The notes under the pieces were generated by a model. That model saw only the letters and a list, made by a program, of their open reading frames with translations. It ran no database searches and was not told where the DNA came from. A program made the translations under genes and the position numbers. A stretch of 64,000 bases of DNA from Thermodesulfomicrobium sp. WS (lineage in GTDB: Bacteria > Desulfobacterota > Desulfovibrionia > Desulfovibrionales > Desulfomicrobiaceae). Below are positions 17,150 to 25,047 of this stretch, in pieces. The stretch is taken from NCBI RefSeq assembly GCF_027925145.1, contig NZ_AP027130.1:62001-126000 (forward strand). Direction: 5' to 3'. Position 1 is the first letter of the stretch; each line of letters starts with the position of its first letter.

Positions 17150-17997
17150 TGCCCGAACTGCCGGAAGTGGAAACCATCGCCCGGGGCTTGCGGGCCACCA
17201 TCGTCGGCCGCACCATCCACAAGGCCCAGGCCCTGCACCCCCGGATCGTGCGCTTCGCCGCGCCGCACGAAGCCGCAGGGAAAACCATCTGCGCCGTCGA
17301 CCGGCGAGGCAAATTGCTGCGCATCCACCTGAGTGATGCGCGCATGCTCGTGGTCCATCTCAAGATGAGCGGGCGACTCTGGGTGGTGGCCGCAGGCACG
17401 GCACGGCCCGCCCACACCCATTTCGTCGCCGCCCTGGACGCAGGCACAGAGCTCGTCTTCGTGGACCCACGGCGCTTCGGCTTTGTGGGGCTTTTGGATG
17501 AAGCCGCCTGGAATAAATGGGAATTTGCCTGCACCCTGGGGCCAGAACCCCTGGAGAGCACGCCGCAGGACCTCGCCACGCGCCTGGACCTTCCCGCCAG
17601 CAAGCGCGCCATCAAGGCCGCCCTTCTCGACCAGCGCGTCATCGCCGGCGTGGGCAATATCTACGCGGATGAATCCCTCTTTGCCGCCAAAATCCACCCC
17701 ACGACCCCGACAGGCACGCTCTCGGCAGCGCAGCGCCTGCGCCTGGCCTGCGCCGTGCAAGACGTGCTTCACGCCGCCATCGCCGCAGGCGGCAGCACCA
17801 TCAACGACTACCGTAACGCCATGGGCGCGCCGGGCCTCTTTCAGGATCGCTTCGCCGTGTACGGCCGCGCCGGACTCCCCTGCCCGCAATGCGGGGCGCT
17901 TTTGACGCGCCTGCGTGTGGCCGGGCGGGGAACCGTGGTCTGCCCGCGCTGCCAGGGCACCGGTTCCGCCGCCCATGCCACCCCGCGCACCCGCTGA
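17149..17997 (+). CDS. mutM: Formamidopyrimidine-DNA glycosylase (Fpg)
   Basis: A 282-residue base-excision repair glycosylase/AP lyase for 8-oxoguanine and formamidopyrimidines. The mature N-terminus PELPEVETIARGL supplies the catalytic Pro and Glu. GVGNIYADESLFAAKI and GGSTINDYRNAMG belong to the helix-two-turn-helix region, and CPQCGALLTRLRVAGRGTVV followed by CPRCQ is the zinc finger. The length is normal. The start codon shares one base with the stop of the ChaN gene (TGATG), so they form an operon. Together with MutY (39961) and a MutT-like hydrolase (36053) it completes the classical GO system. Confidence 0.96.
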   Translation: MPELPEVETIARGLRATIVGRTIHKAQALHPRIVRFAAPHEAAGKTICAVDRRGKLLRIHLSDARMLVVHLKMSGRLWVVAAGTARPAHTHFVAALDAGTELVFVDPRRFGFVGLLDEAAWNKWEFACTLGPEPLESTPQDLATRLDLPASKRAIKAALLDQRVIAGVGNIYADESLFAAKIHPTTPTGTLSAAQRLRLACAVQDVLHAAIAAGGSTINDYRNAMGAPGLFQDRFAVYGRAGLPCPQCGALLTRLRVAGRGTVVCPRCQGTGSAAHATPRTR

Positions 17998-18019
17998 TCG
18001 TGGAGAAACGCCCACGATC
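17996..18019. terminator. Stem-loop between convergent mutM and tupA
   Basis: GATCGTGG (17996-18003) pairs perfectly with CCACGATC (18012-18019) around an eight-base loop, starting inside the mutM stop codon. There is no clear T-run on either side, so it is at best a weak or factor-assisted terminator shared by the two converging genes. Confidence 0.3.
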
Positions 18020-18030
18020 CGCGCTCCCCA

Positions 18031-18873
18031 TCAATGCGCATTGGGGACGAAGAGCTTCTTGCCGTGGATGCGAAAGTCCCCCACGAACTGCTGCCCGCGC
18101 TCAGAAACGACCCAGTCCTGAAAACGCCGCGCCGCATCCGCCCGAACCTCGGGGCACCGATCCGCATTGACCAAGATGATGCTGTATTGATTGCGCAGCA
18201 ACGGATCTCCTTCCACCATTTCCCCAAGGCCGCTCTGCGCCCCGTCCTTGGCCATGAAGGCGATCCACGTGGCCCGGTCCACCAGCGTGTAGCCTCGACG
18301 CTGGGCAGCCACACGCAAGGTCCCCAGCATGCCTTGCCCGGCGGAAAGGTATCGCCCAGAGTCTGCTGGTTCTGGAACTCCTGCCTTCTGCCACAGCGCC
18401 TTTTCGAGCATATGTGTCCCGGACTGATCGCCGCGGCTCACAAACACTCCTTGGCCCGCAGCCAGCTTGGAAAAGGCGGCCACGATGTCCGAGCCCCCAC
18501 GCAACCCCAACGGGTCTTCCGTGGGGCCCACGAGCAGGAAGTCATTATAAAAGACCTCGCGCCGATCCTTGCCAAATCCATCGGCGATCCATCGCGCTTC
18601 CGCATCCGGAGCGTGCACCAACACCACATCGGCATTGCAATCTCCGGCAATGCGCAGCGCCTGGCCGGTACCCACGGCAACCCAGCGCAGTTCCACGCCA
18701 ATTTCCTGCGCAAGCACCGGGGCCAAGGCATCGAGCAAGCCCGAGGCTTCTGCGCTCGTGGTGGTCGCCAAACGTAATGGTTCCGCCGCCGCCGGGCCTG
18801 CCCCAAGGCCAATGGCAAGCACAAGCATGGTCCACCCGCAGAGCACCCTCGCCCGAAAATCCGTTTTCCACAT
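18031..18873 (-). CDS. tupA: Tungstate ABC transporter, periplasmic binding protein
   Basis: A 280-residue periplasmic binding protein. A signal peptide (residues about 1-30, ending GAGPAAAEP) precedes LRLATTTSAEASGLLDALAP, whose TTTS segment is diagnostic of the TupA tungstate-binding group. FYNDFLLVGPTEDP, FVSRGDQSGTHMLEKALW and QYSIILVN follow the family pattern. ATG 18873 is chosen because AAGGAGG lies just upstream; an earlier in-frame start lacks a ribosome site. It is divergent from tupBC. Tungsten would serve formate dehydrogenases or aldehyde oxidoreductases. Molybdate as substrate is less likely, given the TTTS motif. Confidence 0.88.
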   Translation of the reverse strand: MWKTDFRARVLCGWTMLVLAIGLGAGPAAAEPLRLATTTSAEASGLLDALAPVLAQEIGVELRWVAVGTGQALRIAGDCNADVVLVHAPDAEARWIADGFGKDRREVFYNDFLLVGPTEDPLGLRGGSDIVAAFSKLAAGQGVFVSRGDQSGTHMLEKALWQKAGVPEPADSGRYLSAGQGMLGTLRVAAQRRGYTLVDRATWIAFMAKDGAQSGLGEMVEGDPLLRNQYSIILVNADRCPEVRADAARRFQDWVVSERGQQFVGDFRIHGKKLFVPNAH

Positions 18874-18988
18874 AGCCAACCTCCTTGCGTGCAAAATTGA
18901 ATGTGCCCCAAAAAGCATAATTCATTCGGGCCGTCAACCCATTATTCCCATCTTGACACAACAAGAGCTGCTCCCGCAAAGAAAAGCC

Positions 18989-19690
18989 ATGGATTTTCTT
19001 GCCACAATCTGTATTCAAGCACTCCATCTCCTCTTCTCCGGAGAGCCGGATACCATGGCCGCCATCCGTGCGACGCTGCGCAGCAGTTTTGCCGCGCTGG
19101 CGGCGGCGTTCATGTTGGGAGCGCCCTGCGGTTTTTTCTTGGGCTACGCGCACTTTCCCGGCAAACGGATGCTCCGTCTGCTGGTGGAGACGAGTCTGTC
19201 GATCCCCACGGTGGTCATTGGCCTCGTGGTCTATGGTCTGCTCACCCGGCGGGGGCCGCTAGGAGAGTGGGGGCTGCTTTTCACCGTGCCGGGCATGAGC
19301 CTCGGCCTTACGCTTTTAGCCTTTCCTCTGGTGGTGGCGCATGTGGCCAGTGGTGTCGCCGCCTTGGATCAGAGGCTTCGGCCCACCCTCTGGACACTGG
19401 GCGCATCCCCCTGGAGGGCGTGTTGGACCACGCTGCACGAAGCCCGGCACGCCGTATTCTGCGCCTTGGCCACAGCCTTTGGTCGTGTGGTCTCCGAGGT
19501 GGGTATTGCCATGATGGTGGGCGGTAATATCAAGGGCGTTACCCGCACCATGACCACCGCCATCGCCCTGGAAACCAACAAAGGGGAATTTGCCCAAGGC
19601 TTCGCACTGGGCTTGGTGCTTCTCGGCATTGCCTTGGCCACCAACCTGGCGCTCAGTCTGGTCCGACGTCGCATGGGTGGGGCTGAATGA
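18989..19690 (+). CDS. tupB: Tungstate ABC transporter permease
   Basis: A 233-residue inner-membrane permease with about five membrane segments. The EAA-type cytoplasmic loop appears as GRVVSEVGIAMMVGGNIKG, and TLLAFPLVVAHVASG is typical of TupB. ATG at 18989 matches the usual N-terminus. It overlaps tupC by four bases and is transcribed away from tupA; the 115-base divergent intergenic region (18874-18988) contains a TTGACA at 18953-18958 but no convincing -10 and no operator I can name. Confidence 0.9.
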   Translation: MDFLATICIQALHLLFSGEPDTMAAIRATLRSSFAALAAAFMLGAPCGFFLGYAHFPGKRMLRLLVETSLSIPTVVIGLVVYGLLTRRGPLGEWGLLFTVPGMSLGLTLLAFPLVVAHVASGVAALDQRLRPTLWTLGASPWRACWTTLHEARHAVFCALATAFGRVVSEVGIAMMVGGNIKGVTRTMTTAIALETNKGEFAQGFALGLVLLGIALATNLALSLVRRRMGGAE

Positions 19691-20703
19691 ACGATCACCG
19701 GGCACCATACCGCGCAACGTCCGAGCCATCCCAAGGCACCCCGCCCGGCTGGTCGCTCACCCTGGAGAATATCGTCGTCCACCGCCAAGGCACTCCGGTG
19801 CTCCGCGGCATCCATCTCCACATCCCCTCAGGGTGTGTCCTCGGCATTGCCGGGCCCAACGGTGCGGGCAAAAGCACCCTCGGCCGAGTGCTCACCGGCC
19901 TTCTGGAGCCAGAGGCTGGACGCATCTTGGTCAACGGCATCCCGACGCCGCCGCGCGCCCTGCACGGACGCAGTGTGTTTTTGGATCAAGAACCGTATTT
20001 GCTGCGCCGAAGCGTTGCCGCCAATATCGGCTATGCTCTCGGGCGTCAGGCATCCCCCGAACGCATCCAGCAGGCGCTGGCCCAGGTCGGTCTTCCCCCG
20101 TCCATGGCCGGGCGTTCGTGGCGCGAGCTTTCCGGCGGCGAAGCCAAACGCGTGGCCTTGGCCGCACGCCTCATCCGCAATCCACCAGTCTTGGTGCTCG
20201 ATGAACCGACGGCCAATCTCGACGACGCCGGCATCGCAGCCGTGGAGGCAGTCATCCGCCGGCGCAGCGGCCGCGCCACCACGGTGCTCATCAGCCATGA
20301 CCTGCACTGGCTCTGCACGTGGACGGACCATGTGGAGCATGTGGTGGCCGGAGAGCTCGTGGGCCGTGGGCACATCACCCTCCTGCGTGGCCCATGGGAA
20401 CCCAGCGCCTTCGGCTCCGTGATGCCCCTTGGGGAGCACGGCAGTATCCCTGCCCCCAAGGCCCCGCACCCCAAGGCGCAGGCGGTGCTCCCGGCCCAAG
20501 GCGCGAGCATCGTCGGCGATGAAGACAGCCGGCCTGTGCATGTGCACGGAAGGATACTCGCCCTCTTCCATCACCAAGGGCGCATCATCGCCTCCTGCTC
20601 CGTCGGCGGTCTTCGCCTCTGGGCGCATACCATCCACCCGCTGCCGCCTGGAAGCCCCGTCGGAATCCACATCGAAGCGCAGCGCATCCGGTTTCTTGAA
20701 TAG
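19687..20703 (+). CDS. tupC: Tungstate ABC transporter ATP-binding protein
   Basis: A 338-residue ABC ATPase that powers TupB. Walker A is GPNGAGKST, the signature LSGGEAKRVALAARL, Walker B VLVLDEPTANLD and the switch histidine ISHD. After the ATPase domain (about 20-235) comes a proline-rich linker (about 255-285) and a ~55-residue C-terminal beta-rich domain (VHVHGRILALFHHQGRI, GIHIEAQRIRFL) resembling a TOBE/MOP-type oxyanion-binding module. Such domains in ModC-type ATPases sense the substrate. The start overlaps the tupB stop. Confidence 0.88.
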   Translation: MNDHRAPYRATSEPSQGTPPGWSLTLENIVVHRQGTPVLRGIHLHIPSGCVLGIAGPNGAGKSTLGRVLTGLLEPEAGRILVNGIPTPPRALHGRSVFLDQEPYLLRRSVAANIGYALGRQASPERIQQALAQVGLPPSMAGRSWRELSGGEAKRVALAARLIRNPPVLVLDEPTANLDDAGIAAVEAVIRRRSGRATTVLISHDLHWLCTWTDHVEHVVAGELVGRGHITLLRGPWEPSAFGSVMPLGEHGSIPAPKAPHPKAQAVLPAQGASIVGDEDSRPVHVHGRILALFHHQGRIIASCSVGGLRLWAHTIHPLPPGSPVGIHIEAQRIRFLE

Positions 20704-20946
20704 CCCAGATACCGCACTGGCTTCCTGCGCTGCTCCAGCCCACAGCACACGGAAATTTCTCCGAGAGCACGCCTTCGCAGCGCCCTTCCCAGAAAACCGA
20801 CAAGGGGCACGACGCCTCTCCGGAGCGGCGCCTGGGCCCTTGGCGAGGGTGCTCTGCCCTCCGGCGAAGCCTCGGAGGTCAAAAGGCCGACCTGGAAAGC
20901 GGGCCGTGTTTTGCGGCCCACGGGGAAGGAAGGGGGGATGGTTCGA
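20704..20946. other. Non-coding interval between tupC and the intron remnant
   Basis: No credible reading frame with a ribosome site was found. Two inverted repeats are visible: CCTCCG paired with CGGAGG near 20858-20880, and GGGCCG paired with CGGCCC at about 20901-20919 (loop TGTTTTG). The second may be a terminator for tupC or for transcription arriving on the minus strand. Otherwise I see nothing in it. Confidence 0.5.
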
Positions 20947-21186
20947 ATCGAGGAGGAGGCGGGGTCACCTCCGCCGTGTTCTCACCCCACCGGACGTGCG
21001 GCTGCGCATCCGGCAGTTCATGAAACACCCTGGAGCCGTCGCACGGTGTCGCGCAACGATACCAGTCCCAGACGATCAAAGTACGCCTTGCGGTACGCCT
21101 GGTTCATGTGGCTCGCGCCCCTGTTCCACAGCTCAGGAAATAGCGCCGGTCACGGCGCCGCACCATGGCTGGCACACAACACGAAA
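20947..21186 (-). mobile_element. Group II intron remnant (maturase tail, domains V and VI)
   Basis: Read on the minus strand, a maturase-like C-terminus (21149-21018) stops immediately before a domain V fold. CTGCCGGA (21016-21009) pairs with TCCGGTGG through G-C, A-T and wobble pairs. Between these arms lie the short TGCG/CGCA helix and a two-base CG bulge. A domain VI-like hairpin and the terminal CTCGAT (3' end near 20947) follow. The layout 'stop codon, TGAAC, GCCG...' is that of compact bacterial introns. The catalytic triad position reads TGC instead of AGC/CGC, and no branch-point A is evident, so it is probably inactive. Domains I-IV and most of the maturase are missing. Confidence 0.65.
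21018..21149 (-). pseudogene. C-terminal fragment of a group II intron reverse transcriptase/maturase
   Basis: A 43-codon open stretch, preceded in frame by a stop codon (21150-21152), encodes a basic segment including WNRGASHMNQAYRKAYFDRL and ending RRLQGVS. The AYRKAYFDRLGLVSL pattern resembles the DNA-binding/endonuclease tail end of intron-encoded proteins, and the frame stops just before the domain V structure, as in intact introns. The reverse transcriptase and maturase domains are absent. The identification leans on the adjoining RNA structure as much as on the peptide. Confidence 0.55.
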
Positions 21187-21210
21187 GCGGCGCCCGGAGA
21201 CGGGCGCCGC
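21187..21210 (-). terminator. Intrinsic terminator of the flx/hdr operon
   Basis: GCGGCGCCCG (21187-21196) and CGGGCGCCGC (21201-21210) form a perfect 10-bp GC stem around a four-base loop. On the minus strand it is followed by TTTCGTGTTGTG. It lies 35 bases after the stop of the ferritin-like gene, the last gene of the operon. The group II intron remnant starts directly behind it. Confidence 0.75.
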
Positions 21211-21244
21211 CGCAGCGTGTCGTTTCGAAGTCAGGGGGCCGACG

Positions 21245-21718
21245 TTAGCGCAACAGCCCCGCCAACATGCGCAGGTGCCGGCGTTCTTCCGCCACGCAGG
21301 CCTGCACCGCGTCTCGGTCGCCCTCAGGAACGAATTCCTGCATTTCCATGAAGAATACGATGGTGTCCTTCTCAAATCCCATGGCCGTATGGATGGCCTC
21401 CTCGCGGCTGCCTACGAATTGCCGCAGGGTCTGCACATCGCCCAGGCGAAAGAGGGTGTGGGAATCGATGAGGGCCGTGAGGTAGTCCACGTATTCCTCT
21501 TCCGTGGCCCAGGCCGGAAGCTCCACCTCACCCACCCGGGCGGCCAGGTCATGAAAGACCTGCCAATGTTTTTCCTCTTCTTGGGCCAAGAAGCGAAAGA
21601 TCTGCGCCAAGGACGAATCCGTGGCGGTTTCGGCCAGGCGGGTATAGAATACCTGACCGCGCTGCTCGATCTCTTGTGCCGCGGTCAACACGTCGGAAGC
21701 GGAAAAGATACCTGCCAT
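21245..21718 (-). CDS. Ferritin-like / rubrerythrin-type di-iron protein
   Basis: A 157-residue four-helix protein. The metal ligands of a ferritin-like di-iron site are visible as EIEQRG in helix 1, QEEEKHWQVF (ExxH) in helix 2, a glutamate in GFEKDTIVFFMEM (helix 3) and EERRHLRML (ExxH) in helix 4. It lacks the rubredoxin-like CxxC domain of classical rubrerythrin, so it is an erythrin/YciE-like stand-alone domain. It starts 24 bases after flxA, with GGAGG just upstream, and is the last gene before the terminator. Possible roles are peroxide detoxification or iron handling; not determined. Confidence 0.8.
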   Translation of the reverse strand: MAGIFSASDVLTAAQEIEQRGQVFYTRLAETATDSSLAQIFRFLAQEEEKHWQVFHDLAARVGEVELPAWATEEEYVDYLTALIDSHTLFRLGDVQTLRQFVGSREEAIHTAMGFEKDTIVFFMEMQEFVPEGDRDAVQACVAEERRHLRMLAGLLR

Positions 21719-21742
21719 AATTCCTCCAGGGTCTGGCCCCGG

Positions 21743-22576
21743 CTAGAGTTCCGAGGGAAGTTCCTTGAGCTGGGCATAGGTGAACACCGGACCGTCCACG
21801 CACACGTATTTGGTGCCGATGTTACAGCGGCCGCACAGTCCCACCCCGCACTTCATGCGCTTTTCCAAGGTGGTGATGATCTGGTCGTCCTCGAAGCCCA
21901 GTTTCTTGAGGGCCTGGAGGGTGAATTTGATCATGATGGGCGGGCCGCAGGTCACGGCCACGGTGTTTTCCGGCGAGGGGGCCAAATCCAGAAGCACGTT
22001 GGGGATGAGACCCACCCGATGCTCCCAGCCCGGGTACTCGGCGTCCACGGTGAGCACGGTGCGCACGTCAGAGCGGGCGAGCCACTCGGGAAGCTCCGCC
22101 TTGTAGGTCATGTCCACCGGCGTACGGGCGCCGTACAGCAGGGTGATGTCTCCGAAATCGGCGCGGTTATCGAGCATATAGATAAAAAGGGTGCGCAGCG
22201 GCGCCATACCGATGCCGCCGCCGATGAAGACGATGTTCTTGCCGCGCATGGCCTCCACCGGGAAGCCATTGCCCAGGGGCGCGCGCACCCCCACTTTGTC
22301 GCCCGGCCGCAGTTGATGCAGCCGCGTCGTCACCTCACCCACGCGCATGACGCTGAATTGAAGATAGTCCATGCGGGTGGGCGAGGAATTGATGACAAAG
22401 GTGGACTCGCCCACGCCAAAGACCGACAATTGTCCCACTTGGCCGGGACGAAAGGTGAAGTTTTGCATCTTCTCCTCATCGTCCAGCACCACGCGAAAGG
22501 TCTTGATATTGGGCGTCTCCTCGATGACCTCCACCAGGGTGGCCATCTGTGGCAAATAGGGATTGTGCTGGTTCAT
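21743..22576 (-). CDS. flxA: Flx FAD/NAD(P)H-binding subunit
   Basis: A 277-residue ferredoxin-NADP reductase-like subunit of the kind found in sulfhydrogenase gamma and dihydroorotate dehydrogenase electron-transfer proteins. The FAD-binding barrel contains RPGQVGQLSVFG, the nucleotide domain IVFIGGGIGMAPLRTL, and the C-terminal CGVGLCGRCNIGTKYVC binds a [2Fe-2S] cluster. In the FlxABCD-HdrABC complex it is the NADH oxidation site that feeds flavin-based bifurcation. The start overlaps the flxB stop (ATGA). The name follows the Desulfovibrio vulgaris scheme. Confidence 0.85.
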   Translation of the reverse strand: MNQHNPYLPQMATLVEVIEETPNIKTFRVVLDDEEKMQNFTFRPGQVGQLSVFGVGESTFVINSSPTRMDYLQFSVMRVGEVTTRLHQLRPGDKVGVRAPLGNGFPVEAMRGKNIVFIGGGIGMAPLRTLFIYMLDNRADFGDITLLYGARTPVDMTYKAELPEWLARSDVRTVLTVDAEYPGWEHRVGLIPNVLLDLAPSPENTVAVTCGPPIMIKFTLQALKKLGFEDDQIITTLEKRMKCGVGLCGRCNIGTKYVCVDGPVFTYAQLKELPSEL

Positions 22577-23598
22577 TGCGCGTACTCCTGTGCCGCGTGC
22601 ACAATGGCACGGATGTCCACTCCCGCCGGGCAATGCTTGATGCACCGGCCACATCCACAACACGCGATGACACCGTTATGGATCGAGGGATAATAGCTGA
22701 ACTTATGGCTAACGCGGTTTTTCAAGCGATGGGCCTTGGTCGGCCGAGGGTTGTGACCGCTGGCTTCCAGGGTGAAGGTGTACGACATGCAGTTGTCCCA
22801 GGTACGGATGCGCCGGCTGATGAGACCCAAATCGTCATCGGTGATATTGAAACAGTAGCAGGTGGGGCACATATACGTGCACGCCCCGCAGGAGATGCAT
22901 TTGGCAGACTGCTGCTCCCAGAACTCCTTGTCATCGAAGCGGGCAAGGAGCTTGGCCGGCGCCGAGGAGAAGTCATGGGACGGAGGCATGGCCGCCTGGG
23001 CCTGAGTCACCACGGCATCGGCCTCCGCCCCGCGGGCACCGACGTCTTCAAACAGCGCGTGTTGGAGAAACGCCGCCCCGGCCTCGGTCACCGAACGGGC
23101 GACGAATCCGCCTTGCACCGGGATGAGCAGCACGTCGGAACCGGTGGGATCGGCCGGACCGCCGCCCACGCTGGAGCAAAAGCACGTGGTCTCGGGCCGG
23201 GTGCAGACCAGGGAGATGAAGAGGGCATCCTCCCGGCGCCGGGCAAAGTAAGGGTCATGGGCCACGCCCAAGAACACCGGGCCAAAGATCTCTTTGCCCC
23301 GCGCCCCGCAGGGCCGGCAGCCCAAGACCACGGTGCGGGCCTGCGGCGGAAGGGTGGCCTCGATGACCGGCTGCTTGTGCTCCTCATGCCGCTGGGCCAC
23401 CAAAAGCGGCTCGGTCTGCGGAAACGTGGCGGCTTTGGGAGACGTGGAGGCCATGCGCGAAAACTCGAGGCGCATCCCCGGCCGGTACCACCGGAAGACC
23501 ACGCTGCCCGCATGGGCCACCGGGGCCAGCACATGACACGAACCGGCCAAGTCGTCCGCCAGGGCAGTGAGTTGTGCTGCAGGAAGAAAGCGTTCCAT
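22573..23598 (-). CDS. flxB: Flx iron-sulfur subunit (dicluster ferredoxin, sulfhydrogenase beta-like)
   Basis: A 341-residue iron-sulfur protein related to the beta subunit of sulfhydrogenases and to anaerobic sulfite reductase A. Two [4Fe-4S] motifs are visible near the C-terminus: CISCGACTYMCPTCYC and CCGCGRCIKHCPAG. Upstream are cysteine-containing segments such as VVLGCRPCGARG and TTCFCSSVGGGPAD. ATG 23598 shares a base with the flxC stop (TAATG) and has GAGG upstream. It is expected to relay electrons between the NADH-oxidising FlxA and the rest of the complex. Confidence 0.82.
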   Translation of the reverse strand: MERFLPAAQLTALADDLAGSCHVLAPVAHAGSVVFRWYRPGMRLEFSRMASTSPKAATFPQTEPLLVAQRHEEHKQPVIEATLPPQARTVVLGCRPCGARGKEIFGPVFLGVAHDPYFARRREDALFISLVCTRPETTCFCSSVGGGPADPTGSDVLLIPVQGGFVARSVTEAGAAFLQHALFEDVGARGAEADAVVTQAQAAMPPSHDFSSAPAKLLARFDDKEFWEQQSAKCISCGACTYMCPTCYCFNITDDDLGLISRRIRTWDNCMSYTFTLEASGHNPRPTKAHRLKNRVSHKFSYYPSIHNGVIACCGCGRCIKHCPAGVDIRAIVHAAQEYAQ

Positions 23599-24545
23599 TA
23601 CCAACCTCGCTCGTTGATGCCCGCCTCTTCCACCTGGAAGGTGAGCAGGGGCGGGGTCTGACCAACAGTGGTCCCGGCCTCGTAGGCAAAGAGGTCCTGG
23701 GTCACCCGATTCATGTGCCGGCGCAACAGAAGCAGCGGGATATCCACCGGACAGGCCCGCTCACATTCTCCGCACTCGGTGCAGCGGCCCGCCAGATGCA
23801 TCACGTGGATCATCTGGAACATGAAGTTCTCCGCAGGGGAGTTCTCCTGCCCCAGCCACAGGGGATCGCGGCTGGTGGCGATGCAATGGTCGCGGCACAC
23901 GCACATGGGACACGCATTGCGGCAGGCATAACACCGAATGCACCGGGCCATGGTCTCCTGCCAGAAGGCCTGCTTCTCGGCACTGGACAATGCCTCGAAG
24001 GACTCTTGGCAGGCCACGGGCTGGGGCGAGGCAGTGCGCTCACTGCCCACCAGTACGTCCGCACCCAAGGCATTGGGGTAGCAGCAGGCGATACACTTGT
24101 CGGCCAGGACATCGCTCAGGCGCACCGAAACCTCTTGCCCAGCCACGCGGGCGCGCAGCACATCTGCCTGCCACTGCGCCTCCTCCACAAAACCCAAGTC
24201 CGCCGGCAGCTTTTCCCGCAGCTTGCGGTGGCTCACCACCCCGTCGCAGCAGAGTCCAAACACCGTCACGTCCTCGCGGCGGATAAGGCCCTCATTCGCC
24301 AGTTGGATCACGCTGCGGCTATCGCACCCCTTGACCACGATGCCGACCTTCTTGCCTTTGAGCCCCGGCAAGTACGTGGCGAGGTTGTGCACCGCCCACG
24401 GCCCCACCACGAGGCGCTCCACGTCCGCAGCCTCCCGGATATACAGCGGCGTGGCATGGAAGGGGTCGAAACCCATCTCCCAGCCCAAAACCAGGTCCAA
24501 CTCCGGGAGCCGGCTGGTAATGGCGTCTTTCAATTGCTGTAGCAT
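23598..24545 (-). CDS. flxC: Flx iron-sulfur subunit (coenzyme F420-reducing hydrogenase beta-like)
   Basis: A 315-residue protein with several iron-sulfur motifs: CDSRSVIQLA, CIACCYPN, CIRCYACRNACPMCVC and CTECGECERACPVDIP. Such subunits sit beside FlxB in the electron path of the NADH-dependent bifurcating complex. ATG 24545 is selected because GGAGG lies ten bases upstream; a longer in-frame extension would enter flxD. Genes on both sides are contiguous on the same strand. Confidence 0.8.
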   Translation of the reverse strand: MLQQLKDAITSRLPELDLVLGWEMGFDPFHATPLYIREAADVERLVVGPWAVHNLATYLPGLKGKKVGIVVKGCDSRSVIQLANEGLIRREDVTVFGLCCDGVVSHRKLREKLPADLGFVEEAQWQADVLRARVAGQEVSVRLSDVLADKCIACCYPNALGADVLVGSERTASPQPVACQESFEALSSAEKQAFWQETMARCIRCYACRNACPMCVCRDHCIATSRDPLWLGQENSPAENFMFQMIHVMHLAGRCTECGECERACPVDIPLLLLRRHMNRVTQDLFAYEAGTTVGQTPPLLTFQVEEAGINERGW

Positions 24546-24555
24546 ACCGTCCCTC

Positions 24556-25047
24556 CTAGCCGTGACACGGGCAGCTCTGGCCTGCAGCAGCTGGGGCTGC
24601 GGCGTCGAACCATGCCCCCTCGGATACATGGCTCATGATGGGCGCCGGCCCGAGTTCATGAATGCGGCGGGTAAACTCCGTCACCACATGCTGCCAGCGC
24701 TGGCCTTCCGAAGCGGAAACCCAGGTGTACTCGAAGCGCCGCGGATCGATGCCGGTGGCGGACAGAAACTGCTTGAGCGTCTCCAGACGGCGGCGGGCGT
24801 AGAAATTGCCCTCCGCATAATGGCAGTCCCGCGGGTGGCAACCGGAGACGAGCACCCCGTCCGCGCCGTTGATCAAGGCGCGCACGATGAACAGCGGGTC
24901 GATGCGGCCCGAGCACGGCACCCGGATGATGCGCAAATCCGTGGGTTGGGAAAAACGCGCCACCCCGGCCGTATCCGCCCCGCCATACGAGCACCAATTA
25001 CACAAAAAGCCTACGATGCGTAGTTCACGCGAATCCGAGGCGGACAT
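24556..25047 (-). CDS. flxD: MvhD/FlxD-type [2Fe-2S] electron-transfer subunit
   Basis: A 163-residue MvhD-family protein that couples an electron-donating module to HdrA. The family cysteines are present in GFLCNWCSYGGAD, VPCSGRIDP and GCHPRDCHYAEGN. The C-terminal ~20 residues (AAAPAAAGQSCPCHG) are alanine-rich and add a CPC motif. The start overlaps the end of hdrA by 37 bases, unusually long, but no later start would keep the first conserved cysteine. Its place between hdrA and flxC supports a bridging role. Confidence 0.87.
   Translation of the reverse strand: MSASDSRELRIVGFLCNWCSYGGADTAGVARFSQPTDLRIIRVPCSGRIDPLFIVRALINGADGVLVSGCHPRDCHYAEGNFYARRRLETLKQFLSATGIDPRRFEYTWVSASEGQRWQHVVTEFTRRIHELGPAPIMSHVSEGAWFDAAAPAAAGQSCPCHG

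Noticed and set aside
18874-18988. Tungstate-responsive operator between tupA and tupB
   Set aside because: The region is divergent and plausible, but no clear inverted repeat or complete promoter could be identified.
20429-22693. About 754-codon plus-strand frame running from tupC through the intron remnant into flxA
   Set aside because: It crosses a terminator hairpin and several verified genes on both strands and shows no protein-like features.
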